Origin: an uncultured Eudoraea sp. | GTDB lineage: Bacteria; Bacteroidota; Bacteroidia; Flavobacteriales; Flavobacteriaceae | NCBI RefSeq assembly: GCF_947260015.1 | Contig: NZ_CAMYOM010000010.1 | Location: 1 to 64,000, forward strand | Direction of reading: 5' to 3' | DNA: 64,000 bases | Shown here: positions 16,953 to 24,925 of the stretch, piece by piece | Layout: every line of letters starts with the position of its first letter | Numbering within the stretch: position 1 is the first letter of the stretch | Translations under genes and position numbers: made by a program | Notes under the pieces: generated by a model | Database searches by the model: none | What the model was told of the DNA's origin: nothing | What the model saw: only the letters and a program-made list of their open reading frames with translations

Positions 16953-17014
16953 TTATGCCGGGAATGCAATCATATTAGCAGAAATGAATCATCTCAGTGC
17001 GCACTGAAGGTTTA
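16953..17014 (+). promoter_or_regulatory. conserved upstream element, copy B (peptide 4)
   Basis: Second copy of the element at 15371-15434, located 39 nt upstream of the peptide 4 ATG. It contains a perfect 14-bp palindrome, TCAGTGCGCACTGA, at 16994-17007, where copy A has only a degenerate version around the same TGCGCA centre. The repeated position relative to peptide genes suggests a shared regulator or RNA element. Confidence 0.6.
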
Positions 17015-17052
17015 ATTTATTAATGCTTACTTAATTATAACAAATAGAAAAA

Positions 17053-17205
17053 ATGAAAACTATAGAATTAAACACAAAGGATCTTCAAAAAATTAATGGA
17101 GGCACAAAAAAAGATTATAACAATGGACACGATTTAGGTGTAAAATTAATGGATGCTCTAAAAAATGCAGCCTATTATCATTTTAGGCATTGTTTTTTAT
17201 ATTAA
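17053..17205 (+). CDS. double-glycine-leader peptide 4 (bacteriocin-like precursor)
   Basis: A 50-residue ORF with a textbook leader, MKTIELNTKDLQKINGG (Gly-Gly at 16-17). The 33-residue core begins TKKDYNNGHDLGVKL, shares K-x-D-Y-N-x-G-H-x-x-G with peptide 3, includes GxxxG (GHDLG), and ends in an aromatic, His-rich tail with one Cys (HFRHCFLY). It is preceded by conserved element B and followed by its own terminator, so it is transcribed separately from peptides 1-3. A single Cys argues against an intramolecular disulfide. Confidence 0.82.
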   Translation: MKTIELNTKDLQKINGGTKKDYNNGHDLGVKLMDALKNAAYYHFRHCFLY

Positions 17206-17228
17206 AGGTTTAGAAGAGTATTATTTAG

Positions 17229-17258
17229 AAAACGCCTCATTTAATGAGGCGTTTTTTT
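17229..17258 (+). terminator. rho-independent terminator after peptide 4
   Basis: A perfect stem, AAAACGCCTCAT / ATGAGGCGTTTT, with a TTA loop and a trailing T run. It ends the peptide 4 transcript about 75 nt before the ABC exporter start. Confidence 0.9.
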
Positions 17259-17277
17259 GTTTTAATTAAAATGCAAT

Positions 17278-17313
17278 TTGCAACCCTTCTGCAGCCAGTC
17301 ACACTAAATTGTT
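17278..17313 (+). promoter_or_regulatory. promoter-like pair TTGCAAC-N20-TAAATTGTT (ABC exporter)
   Basis: TTGCAAC at 17278-17284 and TAAATTGTT at 17305-17313 have a 20-nt spacer identical in length to that before the HlyD gene at 14100-14135. CTGCAG/TTTGCAG-like sequence inside the spacers is also partly shared. The ATG lies 18 nt downstream, giving a very short leader. The two exporter parts are probably co-regulated. Confidence 0.6.
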
Positions 17314-17331
17314 CCATTACAATTTCCAAGT

Positions 17332-19488
17332 ATGGCCAGAATAACCAATAAGCAACACGACATCACAGATTGCGGCGCAGCCTGCCTGGCTTCTGTTGCA
17401 GCATATTACCACCTGCAACTACCCATTGCCCGGATCAGGCAATATGCAGGCACCGATAAAAAAGGCACTAATGTACTTGGTCTTTTGGAAGCAGCTCAAA
17501 AACTGGGCTTTGAAGCCAAAGGCGTGCGTGGAGATTTTGACAGCCTTTTTAAAATACCTAAGCCTGCTATTGCACATATTATAGTGAAAGAGGTATTGCA
17601 TCATTATGTGGTAATTTATGATCTGACCAAAACGCACATTACCATCATGGACCCCGCTTATGGGAAACTCCTTAAAAAAAGTCATGAAGAATTCAGAAAA
17701 GAATGGACAGGTGTTTTAGTGATTCTTGAGCCAGAAGAGAATTTTGTGGGGGGCAATGAAAAAGTCTCAGTCTACAAGCGTTTCTGGTTTCTTTTAAAGC
17801 CACATAAATGGGTGCTGCTACAGGCATTGGCAGGAGCTGTGGTGTATACGCTTTTAGGATTTTCCACGGCTATATATATTCAAAAATTAACCGATTTTGT
17901 TTTTGTAGGAGGGAATACCAGGCTATTGAATTTATTAAGTGTCATTATGGTGGCACTACTTTTACTTCAGCTGTTAATTGGCATATTTAAGGATGTTTTT
18001 TTGATAAAAAGTGGTCAGCAGATAGATGTACGCCTTATCCTGGGCTACTACAAGCACCTTTTAAAACTACCACAGCAGTTTTTTGATACCATGCGGGTAG
18101 GGGAGATCATTTCCCGTATAAATGATGCCGTAAAAATAAGGGCCTTTATTAATGGGGTATCACTAAACCTAACCGTAAACGTGCTTATCATTTTCTTTTC
18201 GTTTGCCCTCATGTTTTCCTTTTATTGGAAACTGGCATTTATTATGCTAACGGTAGTTCCGGTCTATGCAGGGGTCTATTTTATAGTTAACAGGCTAAAC
18301 AGGAAAACGGAAAGGAAGATCATGGAAAAATCAGCGGAACTGGAAAGTCAGCTTGTAGAATCTCTGAATGCCGTTGGAACCATAAAGCGATTTGGACTGG
18401 AAAGTTTTGCCAATATAAAGACCGAAACCAAATTTATAAGTCTTTTAAAAACCGGATACAATTCAGCATTAAATTCGGTTTTCTCATCCACTAGTAGTGG
18501 TTCCATTTCCAAATTGTTTACCATCATCCTTTTATGGAGCGGTACTTACTTTGTGGTACAACGAGAAATTACCCCGGGAGAGCTAATGTCTTTTTATGCC
18601 ATTGTGGGTTATTTTACCGGGCCGGTGGCAAGCCTGATTAGTGCTAACAGGGAAATACAAAATGCGCTGATAGCGGCAGACAGGTTATTTGAGATCATGG
18701 ATTTGGAAAGGGAACAAACGGAAAACAAAATCCTGCTCAGAAAGGAAATTCTCGGCGACATTCATTTTAAGAAGGTTGCCTTCAGATACGGCACAAGGGT
18801 AGAGGTCTTTAAAAACTTAAACCTGACGATCCCTCAGGGTAAGATTACAGCCATTATAGGAGAAAGTGGTTCTGGGAAATCTACATTAATATCATTATTG
18901 CAAAACCTATATCTCATTCAAAAAGGAACTATTTCCATAGGGGAAATTGATCTGAAATATGCCGATAATACAAGTCTCAGGGATGTGGTTTCTGTAGTGC
19001 CTCAAAAGATTGATTTGTTTGCAGGGAATGTGATAGATAATATTGCCGTGGGTGAATTTGCCCCGGAAATGGAAAGGATTACTCTTATCTGTAAGAGGAT
19101 TGGTATTCTGGATTTTATAGAAAACCTACCCAACGGATTTAATACCTATCTGGGTGAGAATGGGGCTACTCTCTCCGGCGGACAAAAACAACGGCTAGCT
19201 ATTGCCAGGGCACTATACAAAGAACCTGAAGTTTTAGTGTTGGATGAGGCAACTTCCTCCCTGGATAGCACTTCAGAAAATTATGTCCAAAGGGCTATTG
19301 CAAGCCTTAGAGAAGCTAACAAAACCATTGTACTTATTGCTCATAGACTGAGTACGGTAATTAATGCGGATAAAATCGTGGTGCTGCATCATGGGAAAGT
19401 ACTGGAGGAGGGCTCCCATAGTTTCCTATACCACGCAAGAGGTCATTATTATCAATTGTGGGAACAACAAATGCCGGTAGCCGTATAA
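17332..19488 (+). CDS. peptidase C39-containing ABC exporter (bacteriocin processing and secretion)
   Basis: A 718-residue fused protease-permease-ATPase. The N-terminal C39 domain has the catalytic Cys in TDCGAACLASVAAYYH (Cys14), the His in VLHHYVVIYD (about 90) and the Asp in IMDPAYGK (about 106). A six-helix exporter domain spans about 165-440. The nucleotide-binding domain has Walker A GESGSGKST (about 509), signature LSGGQKQRLAIARAL (about 615), Walker B VLVLDEATSSLD and a switch His in IAHRLS. It would cut after Gly-Gly of the four peptides and export the cores through the HlyD adaptor. Its stop directly abuts that of the convergent chrA gene. Confidence 0.95.
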   Translation: MARITNKQHDITDCGAACLASVAAYYHLQLPIARIRQYAGTDKKGTNVLGLLEAAQKLGFEAKGVRGDFDSLFKIPKPAIAHIIVKEVLHHYVVIYDLTKTHITIMDPAYGKLLKKSHEEFRKEWTGVLVILEPEENFVGGNEKVSVYKRFWFLLKPHKWVLLQALAGAVVYTLLGFSTAIYIQKLTDFVFVGGNTRLLNLLSVIMVALLLLQLLIGIFKDVFLIKSGQQIDVRLILGYYKHLLKLPQQFFDTMRVGEIISRINDAVKIRAFINGVSLNLTVNVLIIFFSFALMFSFYWKLAFIMLTVVPVYAGVYFIVNRLNRKTERKIMEKSAELESQLVESLNAVGTIKRFGLESFANIKTETKFISLLKTGYNSALNSVFSSTSSGSISKLFTIILLWSGTYFVVQREITPGELMSFYAIVGYFTGPVASLISANREIQNALIAADRLFEIMDLEREQTENKILLRKEILGDIHFKKVAFRYGTRVEVFKNLNLTIPQGKITAIIGESGSGKSTLISLLQNLYLIQKGTISIGEIDLKYADNTSLRDVVSVVPQKIDLFAGNVIDNIAVGEFAPEMERITLICKRIGILDFIENLPNGFNTYLGENGATLSGGQKQRLAIARALYKEPEVLVLDEATSSLDSTSENYVQRAIASLREANKTIVLIAHRLSTVINADKIVVLHHGKVLEEGSHSFLYHARGHYYQLWEQQMPVAV

Positions 19489-20610
19489 TTATAGAAAGCT
19501 TAATAAATATCCAAATAGTGCTCCACCTAGAACAATAAACGCGCTGTTCAGTTTCTTGAAGACGAAAACTACTAGTAAACTAACAAGGGCGATTAAAATA
19601 GTTCGCCAATCAGTCAGGGTGTCTCTTCCCATTGTAATACATACTGCAACGATCAATGCTACGGCCGCAACATTTACGGCATCTAAAAATGCTCCGATTA
19701 TTTTTGACTTTCGCATTTTGGGGATTAATGGATTTAAAATCAGAACGAAAAGAAATGAAGGAAGAAAAATTCCTATGGTAGCAGCAATTGCTCCTGTAAC
19801 ACCATTCATTTGCCAACCAATAAAGGTGGCTGTAGATAACACAGGTCCCGGTGTAATTTGTCCAACTGCAACAGCATCAATCAAGGCTTGCCTGCTAAGC
19901 CAACCGCTTGCAACCAATTCTGTATCGAGAAAAGCAAATAAAACATAGCCACTACCATATAAAATAGCGCCCACTTTTAAAAAAACCAGAAAGATTTTTA
20001 GAGTTCCTGTTTTTAGTGGTTCTGTTGCCTGAAAAAGCAGGAATGGAACGATACTGTATATATTGGCTATGTTTTTCCTGATATAGTAAATAGCCAAACC
20101 AAGTACTCCACAACCAAAAAGGGCTATAATTTCATTGCCGCCTAAAAGACAGAAAGTAACAGTAACTACTCCTAAAATTGCGAGTTCTGAATTTTTAATC
20201 GCTTTTTTCCCAAGCCGGAAAGCAGCCATTAAAATAATTGCTATAACGGCAGGTTTAATACCATAAATAAATGGTTCAACTTTTGGTAATTGTCCATATT
20301 GCTGATAGAGCCAGGCAAAAATTGAAGTGATGACAACCGCGGGGAAAATAAAACAGATACCTGCAACAAATAAACCTTTCCAACCGGCACGCTCGTGTCC
20401 GCAATGCATGGTCATTTCTGTTGAATTAGGTCCCGGAATTAAATTTGTTGCCCCGACAAGATCCAGAAAGTGTTCTTGTGTCATCCACTTTCTTTTGGTA
20501 ACAACTTCATCTTCCATCATTGCAATGTGGGCCGCAGGACCACCAAAAGCAATGCTCCCTAACTTAAAAAACAGTTTGGCAATTTCTGTAAGTTCTTTTC
20601 TATGGGACAT
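19489..20610 (-). CDS. chrA: chromate transporter, two-domain ChrA
   Basis: A 373-residue membrane protein with two tandem CHR domains. The N-terminal half starts KLFFKLGSIAFGGPAAHIAM and contains VGATNLIPGPNSTEMTM. The second half repeats the pattern as FLKVGAILYGSGYVLFAFLD with AVGQITPGPVLSTATFIG. The length and tandem form match bidomain ChrA, an inner-membrane chromate/sulfate exchanger giving chromate efflux. It is monocistronic, convergent with the bacteriocin exporter and abutting it with no spacer. The actual anion cannot be proven from sequence. Confidence 0.92.
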   Translation of the reverse strand: MSHRKELTEIAKLFFKLGSIAFGGPAAHIAMMEDEVVTKRKWMTQEHFLDLVGATNLIPGPNSTEMTMHCGHERAGWKGLFVAGICFIFPAVVITSIFAWLYQQYGQLPKVEPFIYGIKPAVIAIILMAAFRLGKKAIKNSELAILGVVTVTFCLLGGNEIIALFGCGVLGLAIYYIRKNIANIYSIVPFLLFQATEPLKTGTLKIFLVFLKVGAILYGSGYVLFAFLDTELVASGWLSRQALIDAVAVGQITPGPVLSTATFIGWQMNGVTGAIAATIGIFLPSFLFVLILNPLIPKMRKSKIIGAFLDAVNVAAVALIVAVCITMGRDTLTDWRTILIALVSLLVVFVFKKLNSAFIVLGGALFGYLLSFL

Positions 20611-20676
20611 TTTAAATTCCGTTCAATTCTTTGTTTTATCTTGATTTTTTTAGCTTGTTAAAATAGTAGTTTTGAT

Positions 20677-22011
20677 CTACAGGTTTATAGATATAGCAAC
20701 TACAATGGCAATAGCGCCAATGGTCAAGATAACCAATACTAGTTTGATAGCAAATTTGAACCATTTATCAAAGGGGATTCCCGCAATTGCAAGAACGGCC
20801 ATAAGCCCTCCGTTAGTGGGTATAATCAGATCTGTCATCACCGCGCCATACTGATAGGCCAACACACAAACCTGTCTGGAAAGCCCTATTAAGTCTGACA
20901 AAGGTGCCAGTATAGGCATCGTTAAAACGGCCTGGCCCGAATAACTGGGAACAACTAAATGAAGTAATGACTGCGAGACCATCATGGAAATAGCAGACAG
21001 ACTGGTAGGTAAATACTGCATAGGGGTGAACAGTCCGTAGATTAGCGTATCTATGATCATTCCCCGCTCAAGGATAATGGAAATACTGCTGGATAACCCC
21101 AAAATCATAGAGGCAAAGATCATGGCTTGAAAACCTTCAATATAGGCTTCGCTTGTGCCGTTTAACCCCAGTTTTCCAATTAAACCTACCAATATGCCTA
21201 TCACAAAAAACTCGGCAGACATTTCATTAAAACCCCAATTGTAATTCAGGATACCTACAATTAATATAACAAATGCCAGTGCCACCAATCCCAGGATAAG
21301 CGTGCTTCTGAGGTTTAGATTCTTTTTTTCAAATATGTGCTGATCCTCTTTTACTACCTTATTTTTATTGGCATATCTGATCACCATAAACATCCAAATA
21401 CAAAATGCAATCGCCATCACCACCAAACGAAAACCACTGCCTGATAAAAATTCCAGATTCGTCTCTTTTTGGGCGATAACTACCGCAAAAGGGTTGATAG
21501 GACTGAATGCTGCACCTAATATAGCCGAGCCGTAGCTTATTGCTACCGCCACAAAAGAATTGTAGCCCATACGGGATGACAGATATAAAAGCACGGGTGT
21601 CATGGCAATTATTTCTTCCTGAAGTCCACTTAATGCACCGCCTGTTAGAAAAGCCAGCGATACTACAATTAAAGCCACTTCTTCCCTGCCATTTAAAAGC
21701 ATGGTTAGATATTCAATACCATCTTTTAGAGCACCCGTTTTTTCAATAACAAAAAAACTTGCTCCGATTAATAAAATCAGTGCTATTAAATCTGCCCTGG
21801 CAATAAACCCCTCAGGAATGGATAATAAGATATCAAAAACAGAAACCGACGGAGCTTCTATTTGCTCGAAAGAACCTGGAACAACCTTTGTCTGGTTAGT
21901 ATCTGGATTAATGATTCTTTCGTATTCACCCTGAGGAACAATATAGGTTAATACAGCGGAAAATAAAATAAACCCTATCATGATAACAAGGGCGTTCGGA
22001 AACTTTTTCAT
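20677..22011 (-). CDS. YfcC-family membrane transporter
   Basis: A 444-residue integral membrane protein with about 11-12 helices. The start FPNALVIMIGFILFSAVLTY followed by VPQGEYER is characteristic of the YfcC/DcuC-like (arginine-ornithine/C4-dicarboxylate-type) family. The middle has SYGSAILGAAFSPINPFAVV and the C-terminal half has LVVPSYSGQAVLTMPILAP with LIIPTNGGLMAVLA, the paired re-entrant loop motifs of this ion-transporter superfamily. The substrate is probably a dipeptide, amino acid or carboxylate; it cannot be resolved. It lies about 80 nt downstream of a lipoprotein gene on the same strand, with a terminator between them. Confidence 0.85.
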   Translation of the reverse strand: MKKFPNALVIMIGFILFSAVLTYIVPQGEYERIINPDTNQTKVVPGSFEQIEAPSVSVFDILLSIPEGFIARADLIALILLIGASFFVIEKTGALKDGIEYLTMLLNGREEVALIVVSLAFLTGGALSGLQEEIIAMTPVLLYLSSRMGYNSFVAVAISYGSAILGAAFSPINPFAVVIAQKETNLEFLSGSGFRLVVMAIAFCIWMFMVIRYANKNKVVKEDQHIFEKKNLNLRSTLILGLVALAFVILIVGILNYNWGFNEMSAEFFVIGILVGLIGKLGLNGTSEAYIEGFQAMIFASMILGLSSSISIILERGMIIDTLIYGLFTPMQYLPTSLSAISMMVSQSLLHLVVPSYSGQAVLTMPILAPLSDLIGLSRQVCVLAYQYGAVMTDLIIPTNGGLMAVLAIAGIPFDKWFKFAIKLVLVILTIGAIAIVVAISINL

Positions 22012-22033
22012 TTAGTTGGAACGTTTTAGGAAT

Positions 22034-22071
22034 AAAAAAACAAGCCCTCAAAAGAAAATGAAGACTTGTTT
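22034..22071 (-). terminator. terminator after the NTF2-like lipoprotein gene
   Basis: On the minus strand AAACAAG and CTTGTTT form a stem around a roughly 20-nt loop and are followed by a T run of seven. It separates the lipoprotein gene at 22093 from the YfcC-like gene. Confidence 0.55.
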
Positions 22072-22092
22072 AGCTTCCTAAACAGGAAAAAA

Positions 22093-22605
22093 TTAATTAT
22101 TGCTGGTTAGGTACATCATCAATCCTGTAAAATCTCCGTAAACCTGTTGCGTTAAGATTTTACCATCTGCATCAAAATCGAAAGACTCATACAATTTAAA
22201 AGCGCCGGTTTTGGCTTCGGTTGAATCTGTCTCAGGCATTGTCACTTCCCAGACACTGTAATGGCGAACGGAACCATCTGGCATTTTTGTATCCGCGTTA
22301 ACTCCAGGCAATAAAACGGGGGGATAAGTTAACATTTTAAAATCAAATGTTTCCCACATTTGCTTGTCGTTTGCTATCATTTCATCCAGGGTAATGGAAT
22401 CTTTTTCAGCTCCAAAGGCAGTTTCCAGCAAGGAAAATTCTTTGGCGTACATAGAATAATCCAAATTTTCATTTTGAAACCCCTCTAAATTAGCCAATAC
22501 GGTTTTTGAATTTGCTTCAAAAGCTTCGTTGGCAGAATTGTCAACTTCGGTTTTGCATCCCACTAAAATAAGAGCAAAACACAGATAAAAAAATAGAATT
22601 CTCAT
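22093..22605 (-). CDS. NTF2-like lipoprotein
   Basis: A 170-residue protein with a lipoprotein signal (ILFFYLCFALILVGCKTE). The mature part looks like a SnoaL/NTF2-type cone: helical N-terminus, then MPDGSVRHYSVWEVTMPETD and LYESFDFDADGKILTQQVYG, alternating strands with a conserved acidic turn. It is a distant paralogue of the lipoprotein at 24926-25429, where the equivalent segments read PNGDVRVYGLWK and YAVYFFNEEGKIVHQAEWYD. Ligand and role unknown; anchored in the cell envelope. Confidence 0.72.
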   Translation of the reverse strand: MRILFFYLCFALILVGCKTEVDNSANEAFEANSKTVLANLEGFQNENLDYSMYAKEFSLLETAFGAEKDSITLDEMIANDKQMWETFDFKMLTYPPVLLPGVNADTKMPDGSVRHYSVWEVTMPETDSTEAKTGAFKLYESFDFDADGKILTQQVYGDFTGLMMYLTSNN

Positions 22606-22797
22606 AATGTTGATTTTTAGGTTGTTTTAGGCAGGAAAGTTAGCAATAATAAATTTTGTTCGCGCAGGTTGCCGATAAAAGTTTGAGGAAAGATTTTTGT
22701 TTTTCATTTGGAAGTGAAAGCATTTGGTATAGGAACTTCAGAGCCATACAAGGATGAAAATTAAATGATTATATTTATTAGGACCGTAATCTACATT

Positions 22798-23859
22798 ATG
22801 AAAAGTCCTGCAGTACTTCTTTTTCTATTTCTTCATATGCTTTTGGGCTACGTAGTATTTTCGCAACAGGACAGCAGTGCAAGTACAATTAAAGAAACTA
22901 CGAAGCTTTTTAAAAATCAGGAACAACTGCAATTAAAACTAAAGTTCTCCGGCAAAAACTTAAGGAAAAACACCAACGACAGCACTTATGTAAAGTCAAT
23001 GCTATGGTACAAGGATGCGAATACAGAATGGGATTCAATGAATATTCAACTCAGAGCCAGGGGTAATTTTAGAAGGGACAACTGTTATTACGTTCCATTG
23101 CGAATCAAACTAAAAAAATCAGCAACAAAAGGAACGCTCTTTCAGGGAAACAAAAAACTTAAGGTTGTGCTTCCCTGTTTAGAGGGAAGAAATGGCAATG
23201 ACTATGTTATAAAAGAGTATTTAGCCTACAAATTATATGAAGATATTTCCCCCTACCATTTTAAAACCAGATTATTGGAGCTTGAATTTCATGAAGAGAA
23301 GGGACAGCGAACTAAGAAACACCAGATCAAAGGTTTTCTAATTGAAGATATTGATAATGTAGCAAAACGAGTGAACGGGAAACAGATAAAAAGGGAGATC
23401 CACCCATTACAACACGATGCTACATTTGCGGTGGAAAATGCATTTTTTGAATATTTAATCGGAAACACAGATTATTCTGCAAGGGTTCAACACAATCAGC
23501 GACTGCTCTTTGTTGATGATAAAATTATTGCGGTTCCCTATGATTTTGATATGTCGGGGCTGGTGAATACCCATTACTCAGCGGTGTCAAATATCCAGAA
23601 TATACCAACTCAAATAGACCATGTTACACAACGTGCTTACAAAGGTTATAATCGTGATAAAGCCGTATTTCAAGAGGTAAGGCAAACCTATTTAGGTCAT
23701 GAAATGCAAATATTCTCCACTATAGATAGTTTACAAAACTATTTCCGTGATCCTAATCAATTTCGTAAAGTAAAAGAATTTATTAGGGAATTTTTTGAAA
23801 TTCTGGAAGATGACAAAAAATTTGAGAGGAATATAGTTAACCGCAGCAGGGTTAATTAA
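22798..23859 (+). CDS. secreted CotH-kinase-like protein
   Basis: A 353-residue protein when started at the ATG 22798, which gives a good signal peptide (VLLFLFLHMLLGYVVFSQQ); the frame is open to 22765. The mature part has MNIQLRARGNFRR, a lysine-rich strand, GNDYVIKEYLAYKLYEDISP, IKGFLIEDIDNVAKR, IGNTDYSARVQHNQRLLFVD and KIIAVPYDFDMSGLVN. This order (acceptor-like strand, Lys, NTD-x-x-x-HN, then DFD-type metal motif) resembles CotH atypical protein kinases, but it is inferred from pattern only. It is probably periplasmic or surface-exposed. A terminator follows at 23870. Confidence 0.65.
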   Translation: MKSPAVLLFLFLHMLLGYVVFSQQDSSASTIKETTKLFKNQEQLQLKLKFSGKNLRKNTNDSTYVKSMLWYKDANTEWDSMNIQLRARGNFRRDNCYYVPLRIKLKKSATKGTLFQGNKKLKVVLPCLEGRNGNDYVIKEYLAYKLYEDISPYHFKTRLLELEFHEEKGQRTKKHQIKGFLIEDIDNVAKRVNGKQIKREIHPLQHDATFAVENAFFEYLIGNTDYSARVQHNQRLLFVDDKIIAVPYDFDMSGLVNTHYSAVSNIQNIPTQIDHVTQRAYKGYNRDKAVFQEVRQTYLGHEMQIFSTIDSLQNYFRDPNQFRKVKEFIREFFEILEDDKKFERNIVNRSRVN

Positions 23860-23869
23860 ATACAAGTTT

Positions 23870-23903
23870 GAATCCCTCAATTGTGAGAGGTTCCCTATTT
23901 TTT
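23870..23903 (+). terminator. terminator after the CotH-like gene
   Basis: GAATCCCTC (23870-23878) pairs with GAGAGGTTC (23885-23893) with some G-T pairing. It is followed by CCTATTTTTT. Confidence 0.55.
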
Positions 23904-23919
23904 CGAAAATGTAGTATCC

Positions 23920-24627
23920 TTAACCCTTATTGAGTTCCTCATCAATTAATGCCGTGATTTTATCAATTTCATCTGAAGCAGTTTTGTAGGTATTGTCTTT
24001 TTCATGCATGATCTTCACTAGTAAAAAGATGAGGTTTTGAAACTCATTGTTAAAAATGCGTTCTGGCATAACAATTTCAGTAGTACTAAAATTGATTGAA
24101 GGAGTTATTCCAGGAGCTACGTGACCCATTATTACATCATAATGAATATTCTCCATCCGGTTAACATAATTATAGCGTTGTTCCAAAAGACGAATGTGAT
24201 TAACGATATCTTGGTTACGCAATAATTGTATTTTACCGCTGTTTACCATAGTCTCGTAAATATTTCCTTCGCGATCATAATCGGAATAACTGGTAAGTTT
24301 TGCAATTATGGAGGCAAGGGTATCCATTTGTATGCGGTCATTTTCCATAACTATCTTACGTGCATATTCAAATTGAACCAGGAAGCGATTGTTATAATCT
24401 ATCTGACCTTGAATATGTTCCTTATCCCCAAGTATTTGTTCCCTGATATTCTCATAAGTTCTTATCTCTTCAATTTTTTTCTCCCGGTTATCATTCCAGT
24501 TATCAACCTGAAAAGCCAGGGTAATACCAATCATTACCAATAAAATTTCACCAATTGCATATAACAGATATTTTTTCACATTGCTTTCTTGAATCAGTTG
24601 CCGCCTAATTGCCTGAAATAATTTCAT
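23920..24627 (-). CDS. DUF6090 family membrane protein
   Basis: A 235-residue protein. After a short N-terminus (MKLFQAIRRQLIQESNVKKY) it has one helix, YLLYAIGEILLVMIGITLAF, followed by QVDNWNDNREKK. That helix plus the (I/V)xNWN motif is the hallmark of the flavobacterial DUF6090 family. The remainder is a mostly helical extracytoplasmic domain with long heptad-like stretches. Function unknown. It is monocistronic, on the opposite strand from the CotH-like gene. Confidence 0.88.
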   Translation of the reverse strand: MKLFQAIRRQLIQESNVKKYLLYAIGEILLVMIGITLAFQVDNWNDNREKKIEEIRTYENIREQILGDKEHIQGQIDYNNRFLVQFEYARKIVMENDRIQMDTLASIIAKLTSYSDYDREGNIYETMVNSGKIQLLRNQDIVNHIRLLEQRYNYVNRMENIHYDVIMGHVAPGITPSINFSTTEIVMPERIFNNEFQNLIFLLVKIMHEKDNTYKTASDEIDKITALIDEELNKG

Positions 24628-24925
24628 TTTTCTTTTGTATTTTGAGATAATCAGCTGAAAGATAATCGTTCTGAATTTATTAAAGAATTCTGTGGAACCG
24701 AAGATTTATTAGCTTGTTTCAATTTATTGACCGATCTAACAAAATCAGGAATAATGAAATATTATAGCAGAATATTTTACTATGGTAAAAAAAGTACTGC
24801 GTTCGGACAATAAAAATCGGTATTCGTCCACCTTATGAATAATGGCACCTTTAAAAGTTATATTCTTGTAGTGCAATCCCTCAATGGAGGAGTTATTTAT
24901 AACGATTAACCAATTAATGAAACAC

